From IMG/VR virus record IMGVR_UViG_3300026097_001055, positions 50,891 through 114,890 of that record: 64,000 nt of DNA; one strand, given 5' to 3'. Below, piece by piece: positions 29,629-39,605 of the stretch. Origin of the DNA: a virus. A program made the translations under genes and the position numbers. How positions within the stretch are numbered: position 1 is the stretch's first letter; the number at the start of each line of letters is the position of its first letter. Under the pieces are notes generated by a model, which was not told the origin of the DNA, made no database searches, and was given only the letters and a program-made list of their open reading frames with translations.

Positions 29629-32600
29629 ATGAGTGAACGTTGTATTTTAAAAAGTAATCCTCAGTACCAAAATATAGTAAAGATTTTTGGTGATAATGTA
29701 GCTTCAACTTTAGTAATTGAGTTTAATAAAAATATTGCAAGTACAGAAATGTTTTATCCAAAAGTAAAAACATTAACTAATTGGATATCAAAAAACAAAA
29801 CTGAACAAATAGCTAGAGTTAAAGATTTGCTTATAGCTGAACCAGGCATGACTGAAAAGGCTATATTTAATTTACTTTCAGGAGTTATAACTAAATTTGA
29901 AAATAGTTATATGGTTACTAGAGGTAACCTTTTTGGAGGAGGTCTTGTCAACAAAGCTTATAATGAAAAATATACTTATGGTGCTAACATAAGATTAATG
30001 AGAAAACTTGCTGAAGAATTCCCTCAGCATTTTGAAATTATAGATGGTGCTAAAAATAGCTTTACACATATTGTAAAGATTAATCCTATAAAACCAGATG
30101 TAAGTGGTGTCTCACAGCAATCAATTGGACCAGATGGGCAAACTAAATTGTTTGATTATAACGTAGATCCTACAACAAAAGGAGCTCAAACAAAAACTAG
30201 TCAAAGACTACAAAATTTATTTGAAAACAAACCAAAAGTTGCCGCAGTTGATATTGTAGACAAAATAAAAAAAAATAATCCAGAACTAAGACATCTTATA
30301 AATAAACTAGAAGGTTTAATTCCTGCTGGAACAGAAATAATACTAGAGGATTCAACAGGTTACACTACTCCTTTTGGTACAGCTAATGCTAAATATAATA
30401 AAGTAACTCAAGAGATATCTATTGCTAAAAATGCTTTGTTTGCTCAAAGCCCTGAAGCTGTAATACTTCATGAACTTATTCATAGAATAACTTCTGAGCA
30501 ATTAATATTGGATACTAAAGCAACTCTAAAGTTTGATGAGCTATTAACTCAAGTAAGAGAAAAGATAGGAACAAATAGATTTGATTATGCTCTACAGAAC
30601 AAAGATGAGTTTCTAGTAGCCGTATTAATGGATAAAGAATTTGGTGCAGCATTGTCTAAGTTAGAAGGTGTAGATAAAAAAATAAGCTTATTTGAAGAAA
30701 TTATAAACTTTATACTCAGGGTCATAAACATTGAAAAAACAGATAATGCTTATGACCAAGCTGTAAGTTTAGTAAATAGTATCCTAGAAACCATTAATCC
30801 TGTTGTGTCTAATCAACCTGTAAGTGGTATAAAACAAGGAGTGTCAGAACTATTTGAATCTAATCCTGAATTAGCTAATGAAGTATATTCAGCTTTAGGG
30901 TTTGATAGTGTTACTATTCCAAAATATAATATTAATAAAAAATTAAGCAATAAAGATGGAACTAAAAGACTAGCGCAAACTAACGGACTAAACATTACAC
31001 TTAATCCTGTTACATCTATACAAGAATTTTTTGATTATTTTACAGGAAAAGAAGGTGGAATATCTTCTCAACAAAAAAATAAAGTATTAGATGTTTTAAA
31101 AACAAAAGGATATTCTTTAGATAAAATAAAAAAGATACTTGACACAAAACTAAAAATAAATACTTTTTTAGTTTTGCACGAACAAGACCACATTGTTAAT
31201 AATGATAAAGATGTATATTGGAAATCAGGTAAAGATTTATTAACTTCTGATAAAATTAATATAGAAGCTAGAGCTACAATAAATGCTTTAAAGCAACTAG
31301 AAACTCAAATAACCCCACAACAAAAACAAAAAGCTCAACAACTATACTCTCAATATCTTGATACTATATTTCCTGATAGTAAAGTAAAGGATATTGTTTA
31401 TCATGGTACAGGTTCTTCAGAAACTATTGAAAACTTTAACAGAAGAACTTATTTTAGTATTTTAGAAACAGCTTCGGAATATGCTTCTTGGGATGCTAAA
31501 AATAGATTAGAGTATGCTGCTTCTCAAGATCCTAGTTTAACAAAAGATTGGAAATTTAAAGCTAACGTTATCCCAGCTATAATCAATCTTAAGGATCCTA
31601 AAATGTTAAACAAGAGACCTTATAAAGAAACAGAAAAAAATTATCCTGGACATGATGGAATATACTCAGAAAATACTGTAAATCCTTTACAGGGTTCAGA
31701 ATTACAAATAGTTGTTTTTGACCCTAAGAATACTTATATTTTAGGTTCTAAACAAGATATACAAGGATTTAAAGAGTTTGTTGGTACTGAAACTACACCG
31801 TCTTTAACAGAAGAAATAATAGATAATCCTGAAACTATATTTGTAGTAGAAGCTGATCAAGCAGGTAATGTATATACTGAAGAAACAGGGGTTACTAAAC
31901 TAGAAGCTTATCCTAATGTGGTAACTATTATAACAGCTAAGAATTTTAATAGTACAGAAAGTTTAACGGCTGCAGAACAAGACAGTTTAAAAGAAGATTT
32001 AGAAAACTCCTTAGACCTTTTAGAGCAAATAGTTACTGATGATACTGATGTAAAATTTGTAAGCAAGAATATGGGCCAAGGATTAGATGCTATAAACAGC
32101 AACTTCAAAGATTACCTTAAAGCCCGTCTAGAAAATGAACATGGTGTTAAGTCTAAAGAATCTTCTGTAGATCAAGTTAATCAAATAGAAGAAGAAGATA
32201 CTATAATTGCAGATCCTAAAGAAACCGAAAATAAACAAGAGACATTAGAAGAAAAACTTAATCCTAAAAAACAAGAAACTAGAAGATCTACAGCTTTTCT
32301 AATGGATGCTGTAAAAATGTTAATGGATAACTTAGGAATGCCTGAAAGCAGCGTACAGTTCATATCAGCAAATGAGGCAATGTCTATTACCAGAAATGCT
32401 AAAAACTCTTATAATGGACAACCTGCGTTCTTCTACAATGGTGTTGTATACTTTGTAGATGGTCAGATTGATTTTAAAACAGCATTGCACGAGGTTTCTC
32501 ACCCTTTTGTAAAAAGTATACGTTATCAAAATGAAACATTGTTTAACGAGCTTTATGACACTGTAGCAACATCTGAGTTAGGTAAACAAGTTATTGCTCA

Positions 32601-35600
32601 AGCTTTAGCTGACTATAATGCAAACTTAAATACAGCAGCTGATAGAAAAGAAGAAATTAATGATGATGTTAGAGAAGAAGTTATAGTAAGATTCTTAACA
32701 GAAGCTCTGGAACAAATTGTTTCAGAAGAAGGTTTGCAAACAACAGGTTCAGTAAAAGAACAAACACTTATTCAAAAGATCATTCAGAAAATAATGTTTG
32801 CTCTTAAAAAAATGTTTAGACAGGTGTTTGGTAGAACTTTAAAAATAGAAAAGCTTAAACCTACAACCAGTATAGAAGAACTTGCTAATTTATTAGTGTC
32901 TGAAAAGTTTCAAGTAAACATGGATATAGTTTCACAAACAGATGTAGTAGATTATATAAACAATGTAAATAAGATTAATGAGCAATTAAGAGATACAATA
33001 ATCAACACTAAAGATAAAGGTAAGATTGCATTACTTACAGCTATAGGAGATACTGCTCAAATGTATAAAAGTTTATTAAATACTCTAAAAGAAAATGATG
33101 ATATTGAAGGGTTAAAAATGGTATTAGAGGAAAATTATGATGGACAAACACGTATCACAGATTTACAAAAAGCAGCTAGAGAAATTAATGTAGATAAATT
33201 AACTGTATTAACTAAACTAGCTGAGGAAGAAAATGCAATAACTGAAGTTACAAGAGTTGGTCAAAATATAGTAACTATACTAGCCGGTCAAGAAATTGCT
33301 TTAGATAACATCAAAGTAAGATTAAATTATCTAAAAAATCAAAAAATAACTGATGATAAAAAATTAATCACGGAACTTAATACTTATAGAAATCATGTAA
33401 AACATGTACAAGAATTTGTAGATAATTTTGTTAAAATTGCTGATGAAATAGGCATAGAAGAAAATGATGAGATCCGAATAGAAATGGGTACTCTTTTCCT
33501 AAAAACTAAAAATAGATTAAAGGATATTAATAACATACATGAAGACATTGTACTTCCTGTTTTAAAAGATACTTGGGATATGTTTATGGGAGGTACCATA
33601 GCTGAACTTAAAGAGCAAAAGAAAAAGCTTGAAAAACTTCTTAAAACAGATGGTGCTTATAAAGCAGGAGTAGAAAGAAGCTTAAAAAATGTTAATGCTA
33701 GATTGGAAAAAACTGATATTGGTTTAGATGCTTTTAAAGAATATGCTTATGGTAAACGAGGTGATATAAATCCTATTTCATCATGGATGGAAAGTTATAT
33801 AGCTCAACAAGATCCTACAATATCTAGTTTTGCTGCATATGTAAAAATGGAATTGTCAGAAGCTCAAAATGCTGAGTATGCTAGATTTAATACCTTACGT
33901 AACAAACTAGATAAATTAGAAAAACAATTAGGTTTAAATCCATCTGATATAAATGCATATGCTAATGAATTTTTAACTGAAGATACTGTTAAAGTAAAAA
34001 ATGATCAAGATGAACTTGTAGACTTTGAAGTATATGCTATTCTTAATCCTTTTAAGAATACGGAAAATACTATGAGAGCAATGTATTCACGTATTCAAGA
34101 CATAAGAGATGCTGCTGAAAACCAAACACCCGGTGCTTTAAAAGAATTAGAAGAGCTAGAAGCTAAACTAAAATTACATAAAGCTCTTTTCTGGAATAAT
34201 GAAATGGTAGATGAGTATTATTTTACAGACATGCTTTTGTTAAATGCAGAAGGTGTGAATGGAGCTGCCTTATTAGAGCTTATATCAGAAAAACAAAAAG
34301 AAATTAGACATTTACATTCTCAAAGAAATTTTGCAGAAGATGAACTTGAGGTTAAAAAACTTTATGATGAAATCAAGCAGAAAAGATATGAAATTAGAGA
34401 ATTCTATTCTGATTACAATAATGGTGTAAAAAAAGATGAGCAAGGTTTAAAAGATGCTAAAGCTTTAAGAGAATGGAGAGAATCTAAAAATAAATACTAT
34501 GAGCTCAAACTTAAAAAAAATGATTTTGAAAAAGCCTTATTTGGATTTGAGCAAATTACTATAGCTAAGCTACAAGCTGAAGGTTATACTCAAGATGAAA
34601 TTACTGACGAGCTTGCTGATGCTAGAGAACAATGGATAAAAGAAAACACCAGAGTAGTAATTAATCAAGATTTTTATGATACTAAATCAAATATCCTTAC
34701 TGAGCTTAATGCAGTTAATGAAGAAATAGAAGAGTTCTTACAGAAAGATAAAACCTTATCAGATGTAGCATCATCTACAGTATTATATAATGGTAAGCTA
34801 TATCAAGTTACTTATTCAGAAGGTGTGTACACACTATCTAAAGAAAATGAACAAGATATAGAAATAGAAGCAGAAGCTGATACATTATTATCAGTACTAA
34901 ACATGAAGATACCTACAAAAAAAGCTTTTGATACTCAACGTGAATATATATTCCAATCTTTAATGGGTAAAAAAGATGAAAATGGAGAGTACAGAGTCAC
35001 TGAATTATCTGAAGAGCACATAGCTCTTATTAAAAAGATGCAAGAAGAGATTGAAGCAAATAAAAATCTTTTAGTTAATAACTCAGGTCTTAGCCAGAGT
35101 GAATCAAGAGAGCTACAAGATTTTTTTGAAAAAAGAAAATTAGCTCAAAAACTTACTACAAAAGAAAATAATAGATTCAAAAGTCTCTTAGCTAAAAAGA
35201 ATGACTTTAAAATACCAACAACTCTAAAAAATAAGCTTAGCATTTACACTAAAATGTTAGCTGAATTGCAGTCTAAAGAAGCTACTAGTTATTATTTAGA
35301 TACTGTAAATGACACATTTTATGACTTGCTTAACTTACATGATTTGTTAGATGGTCAAGACTTTGACTTAACTGTAGCTGAAACAATACTTTCTATACCT
35401 GTTGCTGAAGCTCTTATGGAATCAGATCCTAAGTTTAAAGAATGGTTTGAAAAAAATCATTTTATAGCAGAAGTATACATAGATGAAGAAACCGGTTATG
35501 AACAAAGATATCAACGTATAGAACCTTGGAATAAGATTGTTCCTAATGATCCGTCATACTATGAAAGTTTTGAACTAACTAATCCAGATGGTAGTACACA

Positions 35601-37884
35601 AACTATACAAGGATTACCTTCTATAGATTTCTATAATAGAGAGTTAAAAAATGAGTATAAATTAGGTTATGATCCAAAAACTGGAAAAGTTGATAATTCA
35701 GAATTTAAAGACCAAAGTGGTAATTATAAACCTAAAGATAAAACTCAGATGGAAAAAATGCGCTCTAAATATGGAGAGTATTTTCAACAATCTGAACAAG
35801 CTTGGGATCATTATCTTAATCTAGATTACTATAAAGTAATGGAAGAAGCAGGTCCTAAAGCTGAAATTCTTAAAACTCTTATAGAATATCATGAAGGTTC
35901 TCAAGAAGGTTTAGATCCTAATCAAATGATAGGAATGTATTTACCTAGATTTAGAGCAGATTTGTACCAAAACTTAACAGCAGATGATAAAGCAAACTTT
36001 ACTGATAGAATGGCTCAGATCTGGGAAAATACTCGTTCTCAGTTTAGACCACGTGTAGAAGACTACGAAGAGGGTTTTAACTTTGTAGAGTCTGTATATG
36101 CAGCTGATAAAATTGTGTATAGAACAGATAGTGAAAAAATACCTATTCAAGGTAAATATCTTTTAGATAAAGGACAAGTAAGTAGAGACATATTTGCATC
36201 TTTAGGAGCTTATGCATTATCTGCCGCTGAAAATAAAAAACTAAAAAAATCTAATCACATGGGTAGATTTTTACAAGATATTGCAAAAGCTAATACTCCA
36301 GCTACTATAACTAAAACTTTAAAAAAATCATCAATAACTGGTCAACTAGCACAAAATGCAGCTAATAAACTGAAAAGTAGTAAAGTTATTTTATCAGGTT
36401 CTGAAAACTTTAGAAGTGATACTATTGATGCAATGATAGAAACTAACTTTGAGGGTAGACAAATGAATACTGATTCTCCAATATGGCAACAAATAGTTAA
36501 GTTTACAAAACCTTTAACATCTATAGGTTCTTTTAGTTTCTTTGCTTTTGACTTACAATCAGCTGCTAAAAACTACTTAGGAGCACATGCTATGGTAGGA
36601 TTAGAATCCATTAATTCTAGATACTTTAGTTATAGATCTCACGTTCAAGCATTACCTTGGGCTCATTCAGCTATGGCCAATTTAGGAATGGAAATTTATG
36701 AAACAGAAGCTAACAGTTTAAAAGTACAAATGCTAATGGCATTTGATGCTTTTCAAGGGAGGTTTGAACAAAAGTTTGCTACTAACCCTGGTAGAAAGCT
36801 GACTAGAGATTTAGTAAACATGAATTGGACTAGTAACACTAGACAATACTTAGAGATAACCACAAATGTTGAAACTCTTGCTTCTATGTTACATCATGTA
36901 AAAGTGGAGCAGACTTTAGATAATGGAGAAGTAAAAACTATTAAATACGTAAATGCATTTGAACTAGATGAAACAACTAAAACATTAAAATTAAAAAAAG
37001 GTATAGATCCTAAATATGATGTTAATGGTGAAGAGTTTAATAAAGTAAAACTTGCAGCACAAGAACATAACAATTTTGCTCAAGGGGTTTATGCTAAGTT
37101 TGATAAAACCAGGTTAGAGAGAACCGTAATGGGTGCAATGAGTGTTAGAATGAAAAAGTTCTTTGTAAAAATGGCTATTAATAGATTTGCCTTAGAAGAA
37201 AGAACCAACCTTGCTACAGGAAGAGTAGAATCAGGATTTTATATAAAAACTGCTAAAACAATTAAACGTTTAGCGCAATCAGGATTAAGAGATTTAGCTT
37301 ATTTAGAAGCTGATGAAAAAAAAGCTTTAATACAAACTCTTGTAGACTTATTTAAAGGGTATGTTCTTTATGAGTTAATATTGTTAGGTTTATTTTTAGG
37401 ATTTGATTTTGATGATAAAGATAAATATAACAAAATGAAAGAACGTTCAGGGGCTTTACCTACACCCTTTACATCAGAAGAAGATTCTGAAGAATTCAAA
37501 GCAGGAGGTTGGATTTTAAACAATTTAACTTTACTTTTATTAAATACACATGAAGAGATAACTTTTTTCAATCCTATGGATTCTCCAATGTATGCTACAC
37601 TATCTAATTGGGGACCTGTAACAGAAAGTTCTGCAGTAGTAAATGGACTTAGTATTATTAAAGATATAAAAGATTTAGCTACTTTTCAAGGACTGGACGT
37701 TTACCAAAAAGATGTAGGTGCATTAAATGTACAGAAAAAAAATGAATACAAAATTTGGATGAAATTGTATAAACTAATAGGTCTTAAAGGTAAAATGATT
37801 GATCCTGTAACTTCTGCTAGAAATAAAATGAGCATGAGAAGACTCAGTAGAAGTGGTAAAAAAGAAGAAGAAGAAGAATTATAA
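29629..37884 (+). CDS. Giant virion protein with three HExxH motifs and an ADP-ribosyltransferase-like domain (2751 aa)
   Basis: Likely ejected multidomain protein encoded immediately after the RNA polymerase. I use the ATG at 29629; a GTG at 29620 would add three residues. Features, numbered from that ATG: HELIH at 281-285 followed by NKDEFLVAVL; HEQDH at 517-521 with IEARATINAL downstream; a predicted ADP-ribosyltransferase fold at about 585-715 (DIVYHGTGSSE, YFSILETASEYAS, IVVFDPKNTYIL), like the ART domains of polyvalent phage proteins; HEVSH at 954-958 with REEVIVRFLTEALE downstream. Residues about 1130-1900 are long charged helices, probably coiled coil. The C-terminal 650 residues contain hydrophobic segments (YVLYELILLGLFLGF) and a basic, then poly-Glu tail. 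ART and zincin assignments are motif-based. Targets could be host proteins or the virion proteins themselves. It ends at the bidirectional terminator. Confidence 0.8.
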   Translation: MSERCILKSNPQYQNIVKIFGDNVASTLVIEFNKNIASTEMFYPKVKTLTNWISKNKTEQIARVKDLLIAEPGMTEKAIFNLLSGVITKFENSYMVTRGNLFGGGLVNKAYNEKYTYGANIRLMRKLAEEFPQHFEIIDGAKNSFTHIVKINPIKPDVSGVSQQSIGPDGQTKLFDYNVDPTTKGAQTKTSQRLQNLFENKPKVAAVDIVDKIKKNNPELRHLINKLEGLIPAGTEIILEDSTGYTTPFGTANAKYNKVTQEISIAKNALFAQSPEAVILHELIHRITSEQLILDTKATLKFDELLTQVREKIGTNRFDYALQNKDEFLVAVLMDKEFGAALSKLEGVDKKISLFEEIINFILRVINIEKTDNAYDQAVSLVNSILETINPVVSNQPVSGIKQGVSELFESNPELANEVYSALGFDSVTIPKYNINKKLSNKDGTKRLAQTNGLNITLNPVTSIQEFFDYFTGKEGGISSQQKNKVLDVLKTKGYSLDKIKKILDTKLKINTFLVLHEQDHIVNNDKDVYWKSGKDLLTSDKINIEARATINALKQLETQITPQQKQKAQQLYSQYLDTIFPDSKVKDIVYHGTGSSETIENFNRRTYFSILETASEYASWDAKNRLEYAASQDPSLTKDWKFKANVIPAIINLKDPKMLNKRPYKETEKNYPGHDGIYSENTVNPLQGSELQIVVFDPKNTYILGSKQDIQGFKEFVGTETTPSLTEEIIDNPETIFVVEADQAGNVYTEETGVTKLEAYPNVVTIITAKNFNSTESLTAAEQDSLKEDLENSLDLLEQIVTDDTDVKFVSKNMGQGLDAINSNFKDYLKARLENEHGVKSKESSVDQVNQIEEEDTIIADPKETENKQETLEEKLNPKKQETRRSTAFLMDAVKMLMDNLGMPESSVQFISANEAMSITRNAKNSYNGQPAFFYNGVVYFVDGQIDFKTALHEVSHPFVKSIRYQNETLFNELYDTVATSELGKQVIAQALADYNANLNTAADRKEEINDDVREEVIVRFLTEALEQIVSEEGLQTTGSVKEQTLIQKIIQKIMFALKKMFRQVFGRTLKIEKLKPTTSIEELANLLVSEKFQVNMDIVSQTDVVDYINNVNKINEQLRDTIINTKDKGKIALLTAIGDTAQMYKSLLNTLKENDDIEGLKMVLEENYDGQTRITDLQKAAREINVDKLTVLTKLAEEENAITEVTRVGQNIVTILAGQEIALDNIKVRLNYLKNQKITDDKKLITELNTYRNHVKHVQEFVDNFVKIADEIGIEENDEIRIEMGTLFLKTKNRLKDINNIHEDIVLPVLKDTWDMFMGGTIAELKEQKKKLEKLLKTDGAYKAGVERSLKNVNARLEKTDIGLDAFKEYAYGKRGDINPISSWMESYIAQQDPTISSFAAYVKMELSEAQNAEYARFNTLRNKLDKLEKQLGLNPSDINAYANEFLTEDTVKVKNDQDELVDFEVYAILNPFKNTENTMRAMYSRIQDIRDAAENQTPGALKELEELEAKLKLHKALFWNNEMVDEYYFTDMLLLNAEGVNGAALLELISEKQKEIRHLHSQRNFAEDELEVKKLYDEIKQKRYEIREFYSDYNNGVKKDEQGLKDAKALREWRESKNKYYELKLKKNDFEKALFGFEQITIAKLQAEGYTQDEITDELADAREQWIKENTRVVINQDFYDTKSNILTELNAVNEEIEEFLQKDKTLSDVASSTVLYNGKLYQVTYSEGVYTLSKENEQDIEIEAEADTLLSVLNMKIPTKKAFDTQREYIFQSLMGKKDENGEYRVTELSEEHIALIKKMQEEIEANKNLLVNNSGLSQSESRELQDFFEKRKLAQKLTTKENNRFKSLLAKKNDFKIPTTLKNKLSIYTKMLAELQSKEATSYYLDTVNDTFYDLLNLHDLLDGQDFDLTVAETILSIPVAEALMESDPKFKEWFEKNHFIAEVYIDEETGYEQRYQRIEPWNKIVPNDPSYYESFELTNPDGSTQTIQGLPSIDFYNRELKNEYKLGYDPKTGKVDNSEFKDQSGNYKPKDKTQMEKMRSKYGEYFQQSEQAWDHYLNLDYYKVMEEAGPKAEILKTLIEYHEGSQEGLDPNQMIGMYLPRFRADLYQNLTADDKANFTDRMAQIWENTRSQFRPRVEDYEEGFNFVESVYAADKIVYRTDSEKIPIQGKYLLDKGQVSRDIFASLGAYALSAAENKKLKKSNHMGRFLQDIAKANTPATITKTLKKSSITGQLAQNAANKLKSSKVILSGSENFRSDTIDAMIETNFEGRQMNTDSPIWQQIVKFTKPLTSIGSFSFFAFDLQSAAKNYLGAHAMVGLESINSRYFSYRSHVQALPWAHSAMANLGMEIYETEANSLKVQMLMAFDAFQGRFEQKFATNPGRKLTRDLVNMNWTSNTRQYLEITTNVETLASMLHHVKVEQTLDNGEVKTIKYVNAFELDETTKTLKLKKGIDPKYDVNGEEFNKVKLAAQEHNNFAQGVYAKFDKTRLERTVMGAMSVRMKKFFVKMAINRFALEERTNLATGRVESGFYIKTAKTIKRLAQSGLRDLAYLEADEKKALIQTLVDLFKGYVLYELILLGLFLGFDFDDKDKYNKMKERSGALPTPFTSEEDSEEFKAGGWILNNLTLLLLNTHEEITFFNPMDSPMYATLSNWGPVTESSAVVNGLSIIKDIKDLATFQGLDVYQKDVGALNVQKKNEYKIWMKLYKLIGLKGKMIDPVTSARNKMSMRRLSRSGKKEEEEEL

Positions 37885-37910
37885 GACTTTTTCAAAGAAT
37901 AATTCATAAG

Positions 37911-37948
37911 AAAAAAAAAGGGGAAGCAAATTAATGCCTCCCCTTTTC
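37911..37948. terminator. Bidirectional intrinsic terminator between convergent arms
   Basis: AAAGGGGAAGC and GCCTCCCCTTT form a strong stem with a short AT-rich loop and one internal mismatch. The minus-strand transcript gets a long T-run and the plus-strand transcript gets CCCCTTTTCT, so it can stop both the virion-gene transcript and the replication-arm transcript. Confidence 0.85.
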
Positions 37949-37990
37949 TGATAATCAACTAAACCTTAAACCTATGACAATTTAAGCTCT

Positions 37991-38362
37991 TTATAAAAAC
38001 TGACCTATGTCAGGTTTTCTGTAATCAGGACCTTTCATAATTTTACCATCTTCTCTATAGATAGGTTTACCATCAGATCCTAATTTACTCATATTACTTT
38101 CATGTACTTCTGTAAATACTTTTTCAATTATATCTTGCATACCATGAGCAACAATTGTTCCACATAATATATATAATTGATCTGCTAATGCATCTGCTGT
38201 TTCTACTAAATCACCTTGTTCTACAGCATCAAAATATTCTGTATTTTCTTCAGCCATTAGCTCATATCTAAGCTTATGATTAACAGATAATGTAGGTTTT
38301 TTAGATACAGGATGTGAAAAAGCATCATGAAATTCTTCTAATTTATTTAATTGTTCTTTCAT
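37991..38362 (-). CDS. MazG/PRA-PH-like nucleotide pyrophosphohydrolase (123 aa)
   Basis: Predicted all-alpha NTP pyrophosphatase (phosphoribosyl-ATP pyrophosphohydrolase-like/MazG superfamily), which hydrolyses nucleoside triphosphates to monophosphates and pyrophosphate and could clean or rebalance the nucleotide pool. The metal-binding pattern is visible as ELMAEENTEYFDAVEQGD (an E-x-x-E type helix) followed by ETADALADQLYILCG (E-x-x-D type). The C-terminal segment (SNMSKLGSDGKPIYREDGK, then KGPDYRKPDI) is typical of phage members. Length fits the single-domain family. It is the last gene of the minus arm, separated from the upstream gene by a terminator-like hairpin and followed by the bidirectional terminator. 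Confidence 0.82.
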   Translation of the reverse strand: MKEQLNKLEEFHDAFSHPVSKKPTLSVNHKLRYELMAEENTEYFDAVEQGDLVETADALADQLYILCGTIVAHGMQDIIEKVFTEVHESNMSKLGSDGKPIYREDGKIMKGPDYRKPDIGQFL

Positions 38363-38375
38363 ATTGTAAATTTAA

Positions 38376-38401
38376 GAAAAGTGGGGAAATAAATCCCCAC
38401 T
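38376..38401 (-). terminator. Intrinsic terminator
   Basis: On the minus strand AGTGGGG-ATTTATTT-CCCCACT forms a perfect 7-bp stem followed by TTTTCTT. It lies just after the stop of the DUF932-like gene and before the MazG-like gene. Confidence 0.8.
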
Positions 38402-38404
38402 ATA

Positions 38405-39601
38405 TTATAAAAAATCTAGTTCTTCATCATCATCTTCATCATCTTCTTCAACTGAAGCTAGTGATAAATCATTTTCTATGACTTTTTCAGTTGTTGAAAC
38501 TTCCTCCTCCTCTTCAGGATTTTCATCATGTTTCTCTTCTTCTTCTTCATCTATATCCAAAGAAAAATTAGTCTCTACATCTTTGCTATTAACATCAGAT
38601 AATTCTTGAGAAACTTCATCTTCAGTAGTTTCATCTAATAAATGATTTTCTAATTCTGTTTTTTCTTCAACTTTTTTTATATATTCTTCATCTTCAGCAG
38701 CTTGTTGAGCCATTAATTCTAAATCTTCATCATCAATATTCTGATTAATAAATTCTTCTTTAGAGTTTTCTATTTCAGCAATACTATCTTCAAGATCTAT
38801 TTGCATGGGATCTTTTTCAGTTTCTGCTTGATCTTCTTCCTCTTTAGTGTCTATAACTAAAGGTTTGGATACAGTAATTGGAGCAAGTAAATTAAATTCA
38901 TTAGTAATTATATAATGACACATTCTTTGTTCTTCTAACCATGTTTTAGGATGATTATTTTGAATAGAAAAAATTAAATGATTATAAAATGCCCATAAAG
39001 TATCAGCTCCTCCATTATAAAAGAAACCTGGTTTAATCATTTGACCTTTTACTATATTAGCCGTAGTTGATTCTAAAATACTATAATCAGCATAAAGTAT
39101 ACCTAAAAGTTCAGCTTGTTTTCTTTTAGACAACTCTATTTCTTTCATTTTATTTTTATCATCTAAAAGCTGAGTATAATAAATAGAAGCATTCTTAATT
39201 TGATTAATTATCTGTTCTTTAGCTTCAATATCTGCAGTACCTGTATGCTTTCTACTCCACGAACCTTGATCACCTAATATCATAAATGATTCATTAACGT
39301 TGGAGATAGCACCTATTACAGCTTTAAATTTAACCATTTTATTATAACTGTTGGTCCAACCAAAAGCCATTGATAATTCAGGGTCTTCTTTATGTGTTAA
39401 TTTGTATATACCTGTTGCAATTGCACCATCATGTGTTGATCTATAAGATTCTTCTTCAATAAAAAACCCATGATTATTTAATTCTTCTTTTACAGTATCA
39501 ATCACAAATTTGTGACTGATAACTGTATAAGTACTTCCGTGTTGAGGTAAAGCAACACCTTCTAAATAGCTTTTAGCTACTAAACCAATTTTTGCTGGCA
39601 T
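38405..39601 (-). CDS. DUF932-like protein with long acidic tail (398 aa)
   Basis: The first 240 residues resemble DUF932 phage/plasmid proteins: AFGWTNSYNKMVKFKAVIG, ISNVNESFMILGDQGSW and RKHTGTADIEAKEQI correspond to the N-S-Y-D.../G...NG.../R-K-H-x-G blocks of that family. Biochemical function of the family is not established to my knowledge. Residues about 245-398 are extremely acidic (runs of Glu and Asp, e.g. DIDEEEEEKHDENPEEEEE) and probably disordered, as in DNA-mimicking or nucleic-acid-binding partner proteins; that is inference. It lies 4 bp downstream of the DNA polymerase 3' exon, so it is probably co-transcribed with replication genes. Confidence 0.6.
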   Translation of the reverse strand: MPAKIGLVAKSYLEGVALPQHGSTYTVISHKFVIDTVKEELNNHGFFIEEESYRSTHDGAIATGIYKLTHKEDPELSMAFGWTNSYNKMVKFKAVIGAISNVNESFMILGDQGSWSRKHTGTADIEAKEQIINQIKNASIYYTQLLDDKNKMKEIELSKRKQAELLGILYADYSILESTTANIVKGQMIKPGFFYNGGADTLWAFYNHLIFSIQNNHPKTWLEEQRMCHYIITNEFNLLAPITVSKPLVIDTKEEEDQAETEKDPMQIDLEDSIAEIENSKEEFINQNIDDEDLELMAQQAAEDEEYIKKVEEKTELENHLLDETTEDEVSQELSDVNSKDVETNFSLDIDEEEEEKHDENPEEEEEVSTTEKVIENDLSLASVEEDDEDDDEELDFL

Positions 39602-39605
39602 ATTT

